Shown: positions 1 to 10,819, numbered from the stretch's first letter. The stretch: DNA of 64,000 nt from Aristolochia californica (GCA_029961685.1 JARWKL010000010.1:7957931-8021930); one strand, 5' to 3'. Program-made: numbers and translations. Notes: generated from the sequence alone by a model not told the origin.

Positions 1-368
1 TCAGAATGTGGTTGCAAGATCTAGTGTTGAAGCGAAATAGAGAGTTATGGCCCATGTAGTCACCGAGCTTATATGGATCAAATCCCTTCTTACTCAATTA
101 GGGTTATACAAAAAGGTTCTTACAGAACTATATTGTGACAACTAAGAAGCCATCCACATTACTTCAAATCCAATCTTTCACAAAAGAACAAAACATATTG
201 AGGTAGATTGTCATTTCATATAAGAAAATTTTTAAGCTGGCAATATATCTCTCAAACATACTTCATCTCAAGGACAAACGACAAATATACTCACAAAACA
301 GGTTACATCCAAGATACAAACCACTATATGCATCAAGCTGGGTGTTATGATGTTTTCTTTCTCCCAAC
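1..368 (+). pseudogene. Copia Cop-X RNase H, 3' fragment
   Basis: This is the C-terminal part of a Ty1/copia pol gene. Frame 2 reads QNVVARSSVEAK, a stop, then RVMAHVVTELIWIKSLL, the usual copia RNase H block, followed by LYCDN and the HKRTKHIEVDCHF block. Copia RNase H degrades the RNA strand during cDNA synthesis. At least three in-frame stops (at 38-40, after LYCDN, and after CHFI) show it is dead. It runs straight into a polypurine tract at 369-379. The 5' part of the element lies outside the window. Confidence 0.85.
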
Positions 369-555
369 TTGAGGGGGAGTATTGAAAGATGTAACCCGTG
401 TATAGTGAAAATGATTTAAAATTTCTTTATTTCTTGTCCCTTTCCTCCCTTCTTATGATAAAGGGCATTGATGTAATTTGTAAGATGCTTAATATTATAA
501 ATATATGTTGAAGGGGTGATTAGGCACGTCAGCTAACCCTAATCCACCTTCCCTC

Positions 556-977
556 TGTTGGGATCTTCCTGGGCCATGGATCTTGTCACCCTTCTTTCCT
601 CTCTTCCCTCCAGATTGGTTGTTGACGCTGGAAGAGAACTCCTGTTCTTGGAACTTGTAATGGTGGAAAAGGATTGAGCCTTGAGGAGGCTCGACCTATA
701 CCTCTGAGGGAATATCTGATCTAGACCTCTGAGGGAGAATCCGACCTGGCTAAAACTAAATGATTCAATGCTCAATCTTCATTCAGCTCTTTGTCCCAAT
801 AAATAGGTTTGGGGACGAAATTACAACTCAGACCCATGGGTCACATGGTTCACGCAAAATTACATTCAAACCAAACCAAACCAAACCAAACCAAATTCAA
901 CATACATGCAAAATGGAAATAGCATAATTTAATTCCTACGTCTGTTGATAACTCGGGATGCTATGGAGGCCATAACA
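556..977 (-). repeat. Gyp-1 3' LTR
   Basis: 422 bp, minus-strand TGTTATGG...CCCAACA. It contains a (CCAAA)n run near 866-895 and a doubled 'ctctgaggga' block that has only one copy in the 388-bp 5' LTR, so the two LTRs differ mainly by short repeat-unit loss. The minus-strand first codons continue the pol frame (SIASRVINRRRN then stop). Confidence 0.92.
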
Positions 978-999
978 TCACCCCCTCTTGGAGAAAAAG

Positions 1000-2359
1000 C
1001 TAGTCTGCAAACTCGAAAGAGGGGTAGAGAGCCCTGAAAGCGGCTAAGGGCTCCCATGTAGTGTCAATAGGTTTATATCAGCCCACTGCACTAGAACCTC
1101 CCAAACGCCCTGAATGCGGTGAGCCTGCAACACTTGCACTGGAGTAGAAAGGACCCAACCCTCATGTAGCGGTGGCAGAGGTGTGTGTAGGAATGGGGAG
1201 TCTCCCTGGAAGGCCTTCAATTGGAAGACGTGAAACACATTATGGATCTTGGCTTCGGGTGGAAGCTGCAAGCGGTAGGCGATTGTGCCAATGTGGTCCA
1301 GCACCTGAAAGGGGCCACAATATTTTGGGGAGAGTTTGTGACGTTTGGAGGCTTTCAGTGAAAGTTGTCGGTAATGTTGGAGATGTAGCCACACATAATC
1401 CCCGGGAGAGAAGAACATGTCCTGATGCTTCTTATCATAATAGAGTTTCATGGACTGTTGGGCCTCCTGGAGATGAGTGCGTACCTCACGGAGCATGGCA
1501 TCCCTTTCTGCTAAAGCCTTGTCCAAGGTGGCGACCTTGGATGCACCTGGTTCATACGATAAAAGCCGAGGCGAATCTCTACCATACACTACCTTGAACT
1601 GAGTAGTGACGAGTGCGTTGTGGTATGATGTGTTATAACAGAATTCAGCCCATGCCAGCCACTGAACCCACTGTTTAGGGGAGTCCCCCACAAAACAATG
1701 GAGATACATCTCAAGCGTCCTCTTGACCACCTCGGTCTGTCCATCAGTCTGCGGGTGGTAGGCGGAAGAGAACGCCAATTTGGTGTCTTGCAGTTTAAAG
1801 AGTTCTTTCCAAAACATACTAGTGAAGATGGTGTCCCTGTCACGGGTAATGGACGCAGGCACCCCATGTTACTGGACAATATTATCCATGAAAAGCTGAG
1901 CCACATGAGCTGCTGCGTAGGGATGCGCCAAAGGGAGGAAATGGCCATAGTTGGAGAAGCGGTCAACCACTACAAATATAACGGATTTGCCGGAAGAGGT
2001 TGGAGCAACCTTGCTGGACTTAATGATTCGGCCTTGTTCCATTGACTAGTTTGACAAGCTACCACATACTTTGTTACACTACTTTTCATACCCATCCAAA
2101 AAAATTCATGACTGAGGCAGAAATATGTTTTCTGTCTGCCCTCATGTGTACTATCATGGAAAGAGGTTAAGATGCTGGTAATGAGTGGCGATGTGGGGTG
2201 CAGAAAAATCTTATTTTTGAATAGGATAAGAAGATCCTGGATCATCCAATGGCTATCCGAGGTCCCCTGCTGAATATCATGATATAAGGCAATGAGTTCT
2301 AGATGTTGATGTGTCTCCTCCCTAATAGAGTCCAACAAAAGACTTCTAGGCTGACTGAT
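1000..2359 (-). pseudogene. Gyp-1 integrase with chromodomain-like tail
   Basis: Integrase joins element cDNA to the genome. On the minus strand a Zn-binding block (HDSTHEG, CQTSQ where CxxC is expected) at about 2150-2060 is followed by the catalytic core in shifted frames. The last 272 codons (1862-1044) hold TRDRDTIFTS (second catalytic Asp), HPQTDGQTEVV (catalytic Glu), the GPFQVLDHIG SH3-like part and the VLQAHRIQGVWEVLVQW chromodomain start. A frameshift near 1060 separates the end of the chromodomain. The second Cys of the Zn finger appears as Ser, and there are frame breaks near 1965-1860. Non-functional. Confidence 0.88.
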
Positions 2360-2799
2360 AGCATGCAACTGTGGCTCTGGAACGTCCCGATGAGACAAGG
2401 CATCGACCCCCACATTCAGACTACCAGGTTTATACTCAACGGTAAAGTCAAAACCCATCAGTTTACTCAACCAATGCTGATGAGGAGAGGTGGTGAGACA
2501 CTATTCAAGAAGATACTTCAGACTTGAATGATCGGTTCGAATAATAAATGGGCGCCCCCAGAGATAGGGCCTCCAATAATAGATGACTTTAGCTAAACCA
2601 ATCAATTCCCTTTCATAAGCCGCGAGTTTGTGATTGTATTGGTCAAGCTGTCGACTGAAATAAGCGATCGGGTGGCCTTGTTGCTGTAACACTACACTTA
2701 TACCCCCGGCCCGAAGCATCACATTCCACTAAAAAAAACTCATCAAAGTCCGATAGCTGGTAAACCGGTGCTGAAGATAGGGCCGCCTTCAACTGCTGA
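2360..2799 (-). pseudogene. Gyp-1 RNase H
   Basis: The minus-strand fragments VECDASGRGY, AYFSRQLDQYNHKLAAYERELIGLAKVIYYWRPYLWGRPFIIRTDHSSLKYLLE and VEYKPGSLNVGVDALSHR are the standard gypsy RNase H blocks, with the catalytic Asp in ECDAS and Glu in YERELIGL. A frameshift near 2700 and a break near 2480 split the domain. Confidence 0.88.
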
Positions 2800-3828
2800 A
2801 AAGAATGATCCGCTGGCTCGGACCAGCTGAAAGCATTTTTTCGGAGGAGATTGTTGAGCGGCGTTGCAATCTGTCTGTAGTTGCAGATCAATTTTCTGTA
2901 ATAACCAGCGAAGCCTAAAAATCCCCTTAACGTTGTGATGGATATGGGAGGAGGCCAGTCTATGACGACCTGAATCTTACTCAGGTCAACCTTCACCCCA
3001 ACTGCAGAAATAACGTGGCCCAAGTATGCCACCTCAGGTGTGCGCATAGAACATTTGGATTTGTTTAAAACCAAATGATGTAATGTAGGAGAAAAAATAC
3101 CTGATGAGGTGCTGAAGGTGCTCGTCCCAATGTTTGTTATACACCAATATATCATAAAAAAAGACTAGAACATATGTCCGTAAGATAGAGCTAAATACCT
3201 CATTCATGAGGGCCTGGAAAGTAGATGGCAAATTGGAGAGACCAAAGGGCATCACTAGGAACTTGAAATGCCCATGGTGCGTGCGGAACGCGGTCCTTTC
3301 CACATCTGAATGATGAACTCTAATCTGATGATAACCAGACTTCAAGTCCAGCTTTGTTAATATAGTAGCGCCATGTAACTCATCTAACAGTTCGACCACC
3401 ATGGGGATAGGAATTCTTTCTTTAATTGTGTTAGCATTGAGCTGCCTGTAGTCCACACAAAATCTTCAGAACTTGTCATGTTTTTTGACCGGTAACACCG
3501 GGGATGAGAAAGGAGACCTATTGGGCTGAATAATTCCCTGGGCGAGTATATTTTGGCACTGTCTATCAATTTCATCCTTCTATAAGTGGGGGTAACGGTA
3601 AGGCCAAACCACCATAGGTTCTGTCCCCAGTTTCAATCTGACGCGGTGATCCCAATGGCGACTAGGCGGAAGAGCAGTAGGTTCTTGAAATAAATCTTCA
3701 AATTCTGTAAGTAATTGAGACAACTTACATTGCTCGGTGCTCTGGACCTGAACTGCCTGAAGTGTGCAGGGCACAATAGCATGTGTGCCATGCAAAGTGA
3801 TCTGACGCTCGCACTCTGTGAAGGTCAT
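2800..3828 (-). pseudogene. Gyp-1 reverse transcriptase
   Basis: The minus-strand fragment at 3828-3580 (FEDLFQEPTALPP) links protease to RT. Then come [61 protein letters not shown] and the active-site block, which reads [10 protein letters not shown] where FFDDI is expected. The first catalytic Asp of the FxDD box is therefore Tyr (codon TAT), which should abolish polymerisation. The frame is broken at about 3450 and 3100. Confidence 0.88.
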
Positions 3829-3846
3829 GGTTAGGGCATAAAAATC

Positions 3847-4260
3847 TTACAAGATAGGCCCCAACATCTGGAGCCATTTAACTTCGAGTACCAAATAAAA
3901 TCTTGCCAGTGGAATCACCAAGAAATCGGCAATAGAGTGGCCCTCAATACAAAAGGGGGTGGTTGTAGAGATAGCCACACTGACGATTTTGGCACCATTG
4001 ACCAAAACTATGGAGACGCCTATTTTCTGCTTGATTACCAACCCAAGCTGTTCTGCCACTGGCTCACTTATGAAGTTGTGCGTGCTGCCAGAGTCAACTA
4101 AGGGTAGTAACTGTAGATGGTGCAACTTAGCCCGAACTTGCATTGTGTTGGAACTGTGTATGCCAGTCATGGCATGGAGTGAAATAGCTGGGGCATCTTG
4201 TTCTGTCTCAACGCTGTCTTCTTCTGGGAGTATTTCCTCAGTATCCTCACAGAGAAGCAC
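3847..4260 (-). pseudogene. Gyp-1 aspartic protease region
   Basis: 137-codon open stretch. LVDSGSTHNF near residue 54 is the retropepsin active site with intact Asp. It is preceded by the ISLHAMTGIHSSNTMQV linker seen in every gypsy element of this window, and followed by a flap region and VKWLQMLGPIL. The protease would cleave Gag-Pol. Upstream gag is separated by a stop near the Zn knuckle, so this is a remnant. Confidence 0.87.
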
Positions 4261-4269
4261 ACTGAATAA

Positions 4270-5396
4270 TCTCTTGCAGATGTGACCTTGGACCTACTAT
4301 TCATCACCATTAAAACAAAGACCCTTTGCCCTTCTCTGTTCCATCTCTTGTCTATTTAATTTTTTTATGTATGGTACTGGCGGTGTGGAGGATGAATTCT
4401 CTGCACGTGGAGCTGCATTGTGTCCAGTACGTGGAGGCCCTGAATAGGGTGAGGGCGCAGTGGTAGTCGCCCTGCTTGGCCAAGCTGGTCTTCAGACTAG
4501 GGATTCCTTCAGAACTTGCTGTTTAGTATCAATGGTCCTGACCAAGTTCATAGCGTGGTCCAAATCTTTAGGGTCGTGTAATTCAACCTCCAGACGCAGG
4601 GCCACTGTCAAGCCAGCAGTAAAGAGGTTAACATATTGGGAAGGCATGACATTGGTACTGGCTCTGGCCAAGCATTCCTGGAAGGTCTTTTGATACACTT
4701 CAATTGTGCCCATCTATTTCAAATTCATCAATTAGCCCAACGGATTGCTACTGGCTGGAGGACCAAACCTCGTCATGCAAGATTGTTTAAATACATCCCA
4801 ATCTGGCACCAAATGTTCCTTTTTAAATTGGTGAAACCATAGAAGCACTTCATCGAGCATATGGAATGCGGCCAACTGAACCCGGTCATCCTCCAGTGTT
4901 TTTTATGGTAAAAGAACTGGTCACATCGATGTAACCAGATCAAGGGGTCCTTAGACCCATCAAATGTAGGAAAGTCCAATTTCACATACCTAGGAACCGA
5001 ATTAGGGGCAGTAGCATGAGGTCCCAATGGGGGATGTGGGTGGTGCAGCTGTGGTGGGTGGTGCTCAGCCGATGGTGTATAGCTTCCTGGCGGCGGCGCT
5101 CGAAGCCCACTATCCTCCTGTCACCGGAGGAGGTGCTGGATTGATGCAGCCATGGCTGCCATGGCCGAATGCAGGTTAGCAGTGGTCTAACGAACCTCAG
5201 CAATGGATTGTGATTGAGCCTCTGTCCTCTGAAGATTTTCCTCAATCAGTGGACTCAAATCTTCTGGGGAAGAGGAACCCCCAAGGGTGGACCTGTCTGA
5301 TACCAAGATGTTGGGATCTTCCCGGGCCATGGATCTTGTCACCCTTCTTCCCTCTCTTCCCTCCATATTGGCTGTTGACACTGGAAGAGAATTCAT
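4270..5396 (-). pseudogene. Gyp-1 gag
   Basis: Gag (capsid/nucleocapsid) begins inside the 5' LTR with VTRSMAREDPN and reads through the primer site (ILVSDRSTLGGSSSPEDL). The capsid core has YVKLDFPTFDGSKDPLIWLHRCDQFF and VYQKTFQECLARASTN...YVNLFTAGL. The Zn knuckle near 4320 reads CFNGDE, with the second Cys as Gly, followed by two stops. Several frameshifts lie between 5190 and 4770. Confidence 0.85.
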
Positions 5397-5696
5397 GTTC
5401 TTGGAAAGTGTAATGGTGAAAATGGATTGACCCTTGAGGAGGCTCGACCTGGACCTCTGAGGGAGAATCCGACCTGGCTAAAACTAAATGATTCAATGCT
5501 TAATCTTCATTCAGCTCTTTGTCCCAATAAATAGGTTTGGGGACGAAAATTACAACTCAGACCCATGGCTCACATGGTTCACGCAAAAATACATTCAAAC
5601 CAAACCAAACCAAATTCAACATACATGCAAAAGGGAAATAGCATAATTTAATTCCTACGTTTGTTGATAACTCGGGATGCTATGGAGTCCATAACA
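5309..5696 (-). repeat. Gyp-1 5' LTR
   Basis: 388 bp, bounded by target duplication CCCTC on the right and the primer site on the left. The last codons of the LTR on the minus strand read EGREGRRVTRSMAREDPN and continue through the primer site into gag. Confidence 0.92.
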
Positions 5697-5851
5697 CCCT
5701 CCTACTCTCACTCCCTTAGCCAACCTCTCTCCTCCTTCCTCTCTCACTTCATCATCTCCTCTTTCTCTCTTCTTTATCTCTTCCTCTTGTAACTCTCTTC
5801 ATCCTAAACTAGCTTAGTTATTACTCACTACTTACGATCCTAAATCTAATA

Positions 5852-6665
5852 GAGAGAAAAAGAGGAACACGTGAGAGAGAAGGAGAGGAGAAGGAGAAAA
5901 ATCTCAAAAGAGAAATGAAGCAAAGAAAGCTAGAGCTTGATGATCTAATCCACGTCTTGGAGGCTTTATTTATAGTTGTGGAAAGGTGTTTACAATGAAT
6001 ATAATGCTTTTAGGACTACATCCTAAAAAAAAGACATATAAAGATATACACTAGCTTGTACAAGTAAATGCCACCTCTTATTGGAAGTCTTCCTATTTAC
6101 TAGTTTGTACCATCCTACACATGGGTGTCATTTTAACATGAATAAAAATGAGAAGAAAAATCACATTAAAAATGAAGTGATAACTAAAGTCGTTAGGTTT
6201 TGAAAAGAGACTTTTGTCCTCTTGTAGAGCTGCCAACTCCTTAATAAAAACCACTACAAAATATTTTATTTTTTACTATTAATCATATATTAGGTCAATT
6301 ACAAAGCTTGAAAATCCACTTCTATCTCATTACTAGGCCAAGTTGTTTGAAGTAACAGTTCTATTTGAACAAGTTTTTTACTTCTACTACTTTTGTTTGA
6401 ATAAGATTTTGATTTCCTATACATTATCGTTTATCCATTATTCTAGACAATTCTACATCGGTCTTCTGCTTGGATTTTCTTCCCAACTTTGAATTATATA
6501 GAAATATCTCAAAAACTTAAAACATTTGGTTAATTTTAAATGTTTGTTACCAACCAAACTTAGTGGAATATAATCTTGAGAGAAACATTTTACCAATACA
6601 TAAGGGTTATGACCTTCTAAACTTAATGGAATGAGATCTTGAGACTAACATATTTCCAACACTAC
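5852..6665. other. Unassigned AT-rich spacer
   Basis: No coding similarity recognised. On the minus strand a TATA-like CTATAAATAAAG (about 5967-5978) is followed by a CT-rich leader, as in an LTR U3/R region, so the left part may be a degraded minus-strand LTR. I found no partner copy in the window. The last bases, 6661-6665 (ACTAC), would be the target duplication of Cop-C if its other end carries the same. Confidence 0.4.
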
Positions 6666-6992
6666 TGAATTCTAGGGTTTAATCCATGGATAACTTGGTT
6701 TGAGAAGAAGAAGAAGAAGAAGAAGAAGAAGAAAGAAGAAGAAAGAAGGAAGAAGAGAAGAGAAGAAGAGAAGAACAGAATAAGAGAAAAAGGAGCACAA
6801 GTTGAAGGGAGAAATTTTAGGGGTTAAGAGAGCACAAGTTTTAGCTCTTCCCACTCTCTTTCATATTTATATAGGTGGGGCATGGATGCCATAATACATA
6901 AGAACAAAAAGAACACTTAAACTAACTACTACTTACAACTTATACCACTCACTCTCATAATTACATAGAATACCACTCAAACTACTTCGACA
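6666..6992 (-). repeat. Cop-C 3' LTR
   Basis: 327 bp; the minus strand starts TGTCGAAGTAGTTTGAG after a TTGAGGGTGAG polypurine tract (about 6993-7003) and ends CTAGAATTCA. A TATA box (CCTATATAAATATG) lies at about 6865-6878 on the minus strand. The matching 5' LTR is not in the window. Confidence 0.75.
6702..6779. repeat. GAA/GAAA microsatellite
   Basis: Imperfect (GAA)n run inside the Cop-C LTR, corresponding to the CT-rich transcript leader on the minus strand. Confidence 0.95.
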
Positions 6993-7003
6993 CTCACCCT
7001 CAA

Positions 7004-7558
7004 TCTAGGGAGAAAACATCAAATATTTTCTTCTTGGAGAAAATATTTGTGAATGACTTTGCAGTAGTAGCCTTTGTGAAGATGTCCGATTGATTCTTTG
7101 AAGCAATATATTTCATAGATATTATTTCAGCTTGAAGTTTTTCTCATATGAAATGACAATCTATCTCAATATGTTTGGTTTCTCATGAAAAGGCTTGATT
7201 GGTCGCAATATGGATACCTATTTGATTGTCACAGTGAACTTGCATGGGCTTGGTTGTGTGAAACCCTAGCTCAGTCGTAAATGATTTTAACCATAACAAT
7301 TCACTTACTATAAAAGTCATAGCTCGATATACCATTTATGCACTCAATCTTGCCACTATATTTTGTTTTTTTGCTTCTCCAGGTGACTACATTGCCTCCA
7401 ATAGTTGTGCAGTAACTTGGATTTTTTGTCATCGTGGGACCCAGCCCTTTCAGCATCAGCAAAACCTTCAATTTTTGTATGACCATGACATTTATAAAGC
7501 AGCCCTTGACCCGGAATTTTCTTGAGAGACAAAAGGATTCTTTCCAAAGCTTCCTAAT
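7004..7558 (-). pseudogene. Cop-C RNase H, 3' part
   Basis: The minus strand reads EALERILLSLKKIPGQGLLYKCHGH, followed in another frame by NYWRQCSHLEKQKNKI and then the YCDQSSLFMRNQTY and LSFHMRK blocks typical of copia RNase H. Frameshifts and stops are frequent. It is separated from its upstream part (9229-9606) by TIR-1. Joining the two sides across TIR-1 keeps the QSH-EALERI order of copia pol. Confidence 0.85.
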
Positions 7559-9228
7559 GGGGGGTTTAGTCCCCCAAATGGATACATAAAGATCAAGTTC
7601 ATGTCCAACATGAAGATCATGTCAGTCATGTACATGAAGATCATCTTCGCACTTGGTATTAGTGTTTACGACTTCATGTGCACTGGAAAACAGTTTCCAG
7701 TGTTAGTGCCCCAACATGAGAAAAACATAAAAAATAAGAGAATCTCTAAATCTTTACAGTACACTTAATTACAATATAATCTTTAAACCCCAAATTAAGT
7801 AAAACAACCATTATTACTACACGAATAAATTATTTAATATATAATTAAATATATTAATATATTTATTAATTGAATTAGATATTTTATTATGCATTAATAT
7901 GGTAATTACATGAGCCAATGAAATACGCACATGATTAATTACAAATAATAAATAAATAACATTATAAATAAAAAATGAAAGTAATATGTTGAGTTATTAA
8001 TTTATTAATAATATATGATATACTTTAACCTAAAAATGAATAATTTAAGAGAAAAAATTGATCTAATCATAAATTTAACACACTATATATTTGTACATAA
8101 TATATTTTATGTATTATTAATTAATAATATATTATCTCAAAATTTAAAACCATTGGTTTAATTAACTATAGCAATCGAATAATTATGCCAAAATAATTTA
8201 TCAAATATTTATTTTAAAAATATTTGAGTTATGACTACTAAATCACTATTTTAATATAGTAATTATAAAATAAATGTATTAAATAAATAAAATAATTATT
8301 TTATAAATTAATGATTTTGATGACGATAGTTTTAAACTATCGTCGTCTTCCTCCAGGGCGAGCCAGTGGGCAACGGCGACGGCGACGGCGACGGGCCAGT
8401 GGGCAATGGCAACGGCGGCGAGCAACGCCGATAGAGGCGGCGCTCCAATGGTACGCAAAGAGGGAGAAGAGAGGGAGGCCGAGAAGCTCTGCAACAGATG
8501 CTCGACCTCCCGTGCTCTGCGATGGAGGTTGAGAGGGAGAGGAGAGGAGGATGGCTGTTAAACCGAAGACGATGGCTGAAATCAAAGTCGAATGGGGAAA
8601 TCAATGCCGAATCGAAGTAGAAATTAAGAAATCGAAACCCAAATGTCAAAATCGAAGAAAATTGAAACTGAAACAGGGGAAATCGCAAGAAATTGGAAGG
8701 TCTTTTGGGGGAAAAAATAATAGCGTGAGGGAGAAGGGAGTGAGATGCCGAAAGGAAGAAGAGAGGGAGAAGAGACAGAGAGATAAGAGAGAGGGAGAAG
8801 CGAGCGGGAGGTTCAGAGGGAGTGCGAGTCCGAGAAGGAGAAGGACGCCAGAAGGACGTTCGCAGCGAGAGATGGAGGCAATAGAGAGGGAGACCGGAGA
8901 GGGACGGCGGAGACGAGAGAGGGAGCAAAGAGCTCGGGCTTTAGGGAAACGACAGAGGGGCTGCGGGAACGAGAGCGAGGTGTGGGAACAAAATGAGGAG
9001 AAATGAGCGAGACGATCTGAGCCAGAGAGAGCCCACGTGAGAGTCATGTAGATGATTCTCAAAATCGGGCGAAAAAGCACTTTCCGCCATTTACTCTTGA
9101 GACATGAACTCTTGAGTCATGTATGTTCATATACATGACATAAATTTCGGCGCTCCCTAACGACATCAGGACATGAACTGTGTAATGCGCATGAAGATCA
9201 TGTTCTGAGTCATGTGCACTAACCCCCC
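7559..9228. mobile_element. TIR-1, DNA transposon-like insertion with GC-rich insert
   Basis: 1.67-kb insertion in the Cop-C RNase H. Termini are GGGGGGTTTAGT (left) and, inverted, GGGGGGTTAGTG (right). CTAAT flanks both sides (7554-7558, 9229-9233); this can also be read as a TAA duplication with TGGGGGG ends, which fits PIF/Harbinger-type TSDs. Both ends carry subterminal copies of CATGAAGATCATGT and CATGAACT. Inside, 7720-8310 is very AT-rich and 8320-9010 is GC-rich and CT-biased on the minus strand. No transposase is recognisable, so it is non-autonomous. The superfamily is uncertain. Confidence 0.7.
8322..8344. repeat. Perfect 11-bp palindrome in TIR-1
   Basis: GACGATAGTTT and its inverse complement AAACTATCGTC are separated by one base. 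The palindrome sits exactly where base composition switches from AT-rich to GC-rich. Similar GACGRT-type palindromes occur in some plant CACTA-like elements, from memory and unverified. Confidence 0.9.
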
Positions 9229-9606
9229 CTAATGTGATTGTTGTGGTTGAAGCATAAATTGGCCGATTACACTGACTAAATAGGAAATATCTGGTCTTGT
9301 GACTGTGAGATAGATCAGCTTCCCAACTATCCATAGAAACCGACCAACATCAACATCACTACTAGTTTTTTTACATAACTTAAAATTAGGTTCCAAAGGT
9401 GTGTCCATAGGCTTGCATCCAAGCATCTCGGACTCCTTCAACAAATCAAGTACATACTTTCTTTGTGACAAAACTATACCATGTCTAGATTGAAGAACTT
9501 CAATCCCAATGAAGTACTTGAGAAACCTGAGGTCCTTGGGTTGGAACTCCTTAATAAGATCTTAATTTACCTACTGAATGCCACAAAGGTTACTCCCTGT
9601 AATATT
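9229..9606 (-). pseudogene. Cop-C RT C-terminus to RNase H start
   Basis: The minus strand reads FLKYFIGIEVLQSRHGIVLSQRKYVLDLLKESEMLGCKPMDTPLEPN, then VGKLIYLTVTRPDISYLVSVIGQFM. This is the well-known copia block after the YVDD box. It is cut at 9606 by the Cop-A 5' LTR; the YVDD half lies at 29676-29690. An early in-frame stop precedes the open part. Confidence 0.9.
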
Positions 9607-9867
9607 TGTTGAGAGACATAAACCAACTTAAGTGGCATTATTTTAATAATCATAATTTTTTGTCTCTCCTTCACTCTCTAGAGTGAAGGGCATACTTGTA
9701 CTTTATGTACCTTTTTCATCTATAAATAAAGGTTAAGAGGGAGGGTTGAGTATTCCACTACAACCATTATTCTCCCCTCTTCTTTACATATCTCTCTCTT
9801 CTCGTCACTTCGTCTCTCTTACACTCTAAGCTGTTGATCTCAATATTATGGAATCCTGAAATCAACA
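9607..9867 (+). repeat. Cop-A 5' LTR
   Basis: 261 bp, TGTTGAGAGACATAAACC...AATCAACA, with a TATA-like CTATAAATAAAGG at about 9720-9732 and a TC-rich leader. The primer site follows directly. Confidence 0.9.
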
Positions 9868-9880
9868 TGGTATCAGAGCA
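9868..9880 (+). other. Cop-A primer-binding site
   Basis: TGGTATCAGAGCA immediately after the LTR. It matches the 3' end of plant initiator Met tRNA and is the site where minus-strand cDNA starts. Confidence 0.9.
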
Positions 9881-10640
9881 GTGATTTTAGGATTCAAGTT
9901 TGCTTCATTGTTACTCAAATTATAAGACATGAAGATGATGAACTATGGGTATTTTGCTTGAAGAAGACCACCATATGCTGATTCAGAGAAGATAAGTTCC
10001 TTTTTTCTCTCTCTCTATGAAACAATTTTTTTTTTTGGAATATTGTTGCATTTTGAAAAAGCTATGCAAAAGGAGTTGTGTAATGGCAATTTGTCATGCT
10101 TCCATCTATTCTAGTCAATCGAGAACTTTTGTGTATTAATTTCATCTGGTACACGGTTCCAATGAATTTTGCGACTGCACTGATCAGAGGCCTGTATGCT
10201 TCTGGGTATAGTCAGCTGGTCTTCGGTCAATAACATCAACACTCTTACCAATGATCACAACATAGTTCTCTTACCTCTCCAATGCTCCTCTAAGCGTCCA
10301 CTCTGTTCTGGTTGGATGTTGAAGCAGAGGTATCAATTATTTTTTTTATTCACAATATTTGTTGATAAAGAAGGATGGTCTTCAAGTGAAGAAACTGCTC
10401 TCACAATAGCATCGGCGTTGATAAAAAAAAATAAAAAAAGGTTGCCTTCGAGTGAAGAAGCTGCTCTCTTAGTAGAATCCAAGACCTGATCATTGGTATT
10501 TTTTCTTCACCATTGCTGGATTAATCATCAACATCTCTGCTCCACCATTGCTGGATAACTCTGTCATTGATCCTAACCAAAAAGTGTCTTGTTACTCAGT
10601 ATACCACCTGTTGCTCGTCAACCTCTATCAATGTCCCGTG
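9881..10640 (+). other. Cop-A leader or degraded gag, unassigned
   Basis: No recognisable gag motif. A 97-codon frame at 10196-10489 has no known motif. A near-duplicated block occurs twice ('aagtgaagaaactgctctc' near 10384 and a variant near 10450). Probably leader plus eroded gag of Cop-A. Confidence 0.4.
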
Positions 10641-10819
10641 TGATAGAGATCAAGATGATCAGGATAAGAGAAGTTGAGATTGTCTCAACTTCTAACTCCA
10701 CAGTCATGTACACTTGTAACTCTACATTCATGTAAATCCTTTTATCATTTTGTAACTATAAATACATGTATCAATGAAAGTAATACTAACGGGAAATTAT
10801 TCTTTTATCTAATTCTATA
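10641..10819 (+). repeat. Cop-B 5' LTR
   Basis: About 179 bp, TGATAGAGATCAAG...TCTAATTCTATA. The same sequence recurs at 20899-21069. It ends in TA rather than CA in both copies. The start is inferred. Confidence 0.8.

Larger units (their letters stand above)
556..5696 (-). mobile_element. Gyp-1, chromovirus-type Ty3/gypsy element, complete but dead
   Basis: 5141-bp element on the minus strand, inserted in the Cop-X LTR. The 5-bp target duplication CCCTC is perfect (551-555 and 5697-5701). LTRs are 556-977 (3') and 5309-5696 (5'). The primer site reads TTGGTATCAGA on the minus strand just inside the 5' LTR (about 5297-5307), matching initiator Met tRNA. The polypurine tract (minus-strand AGAGGGGGTGA) abuts the 3' LTR at 978. 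Order gag-PR-RT-RH-IN-chromodomain identifies a chromovirus. The short size and short LTRs resemble the Reina lineage, which is an inference. Confidence 0.93.
380..5851 (+). repeat. Cop-X 3' LTR, split by Gyp-1
   Basis: Polypurine tract TTGAGGGGGAG (369-379) is followed by a TATTGAAAGATG start (canonical TGTTGAAAGATG with G to A). The LTR runs 380-555, is interrupted by Gyp-1, and resumes at 5702 with a TC-rich tract, ending near 5851 in GATCCTAAATCTAATA, close to the ends of the other copia LTRs here (ATCCTGAAATCAACA). The reunited LTR is about 326 bp. The exact right end is an inference because the terminal CA is mutated. Confidence 0.7.

Noticed and set aside
1172..1597. 141-codon plus-strand frame as a gene
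   Set aside because: Antisense shadow of the Gyp-1 integrase coding strand.
8332..8928. 198-codon Ser/Leu/Pro-rich frame on the minus strand inside TIR-1 as a protein gene
   Set aside because: Low complexity, overlaps other open frames on both strands in GC-rich CT-biased DNA, no domain recognised; better read as captured 5'UTR/promoter-like sequence.
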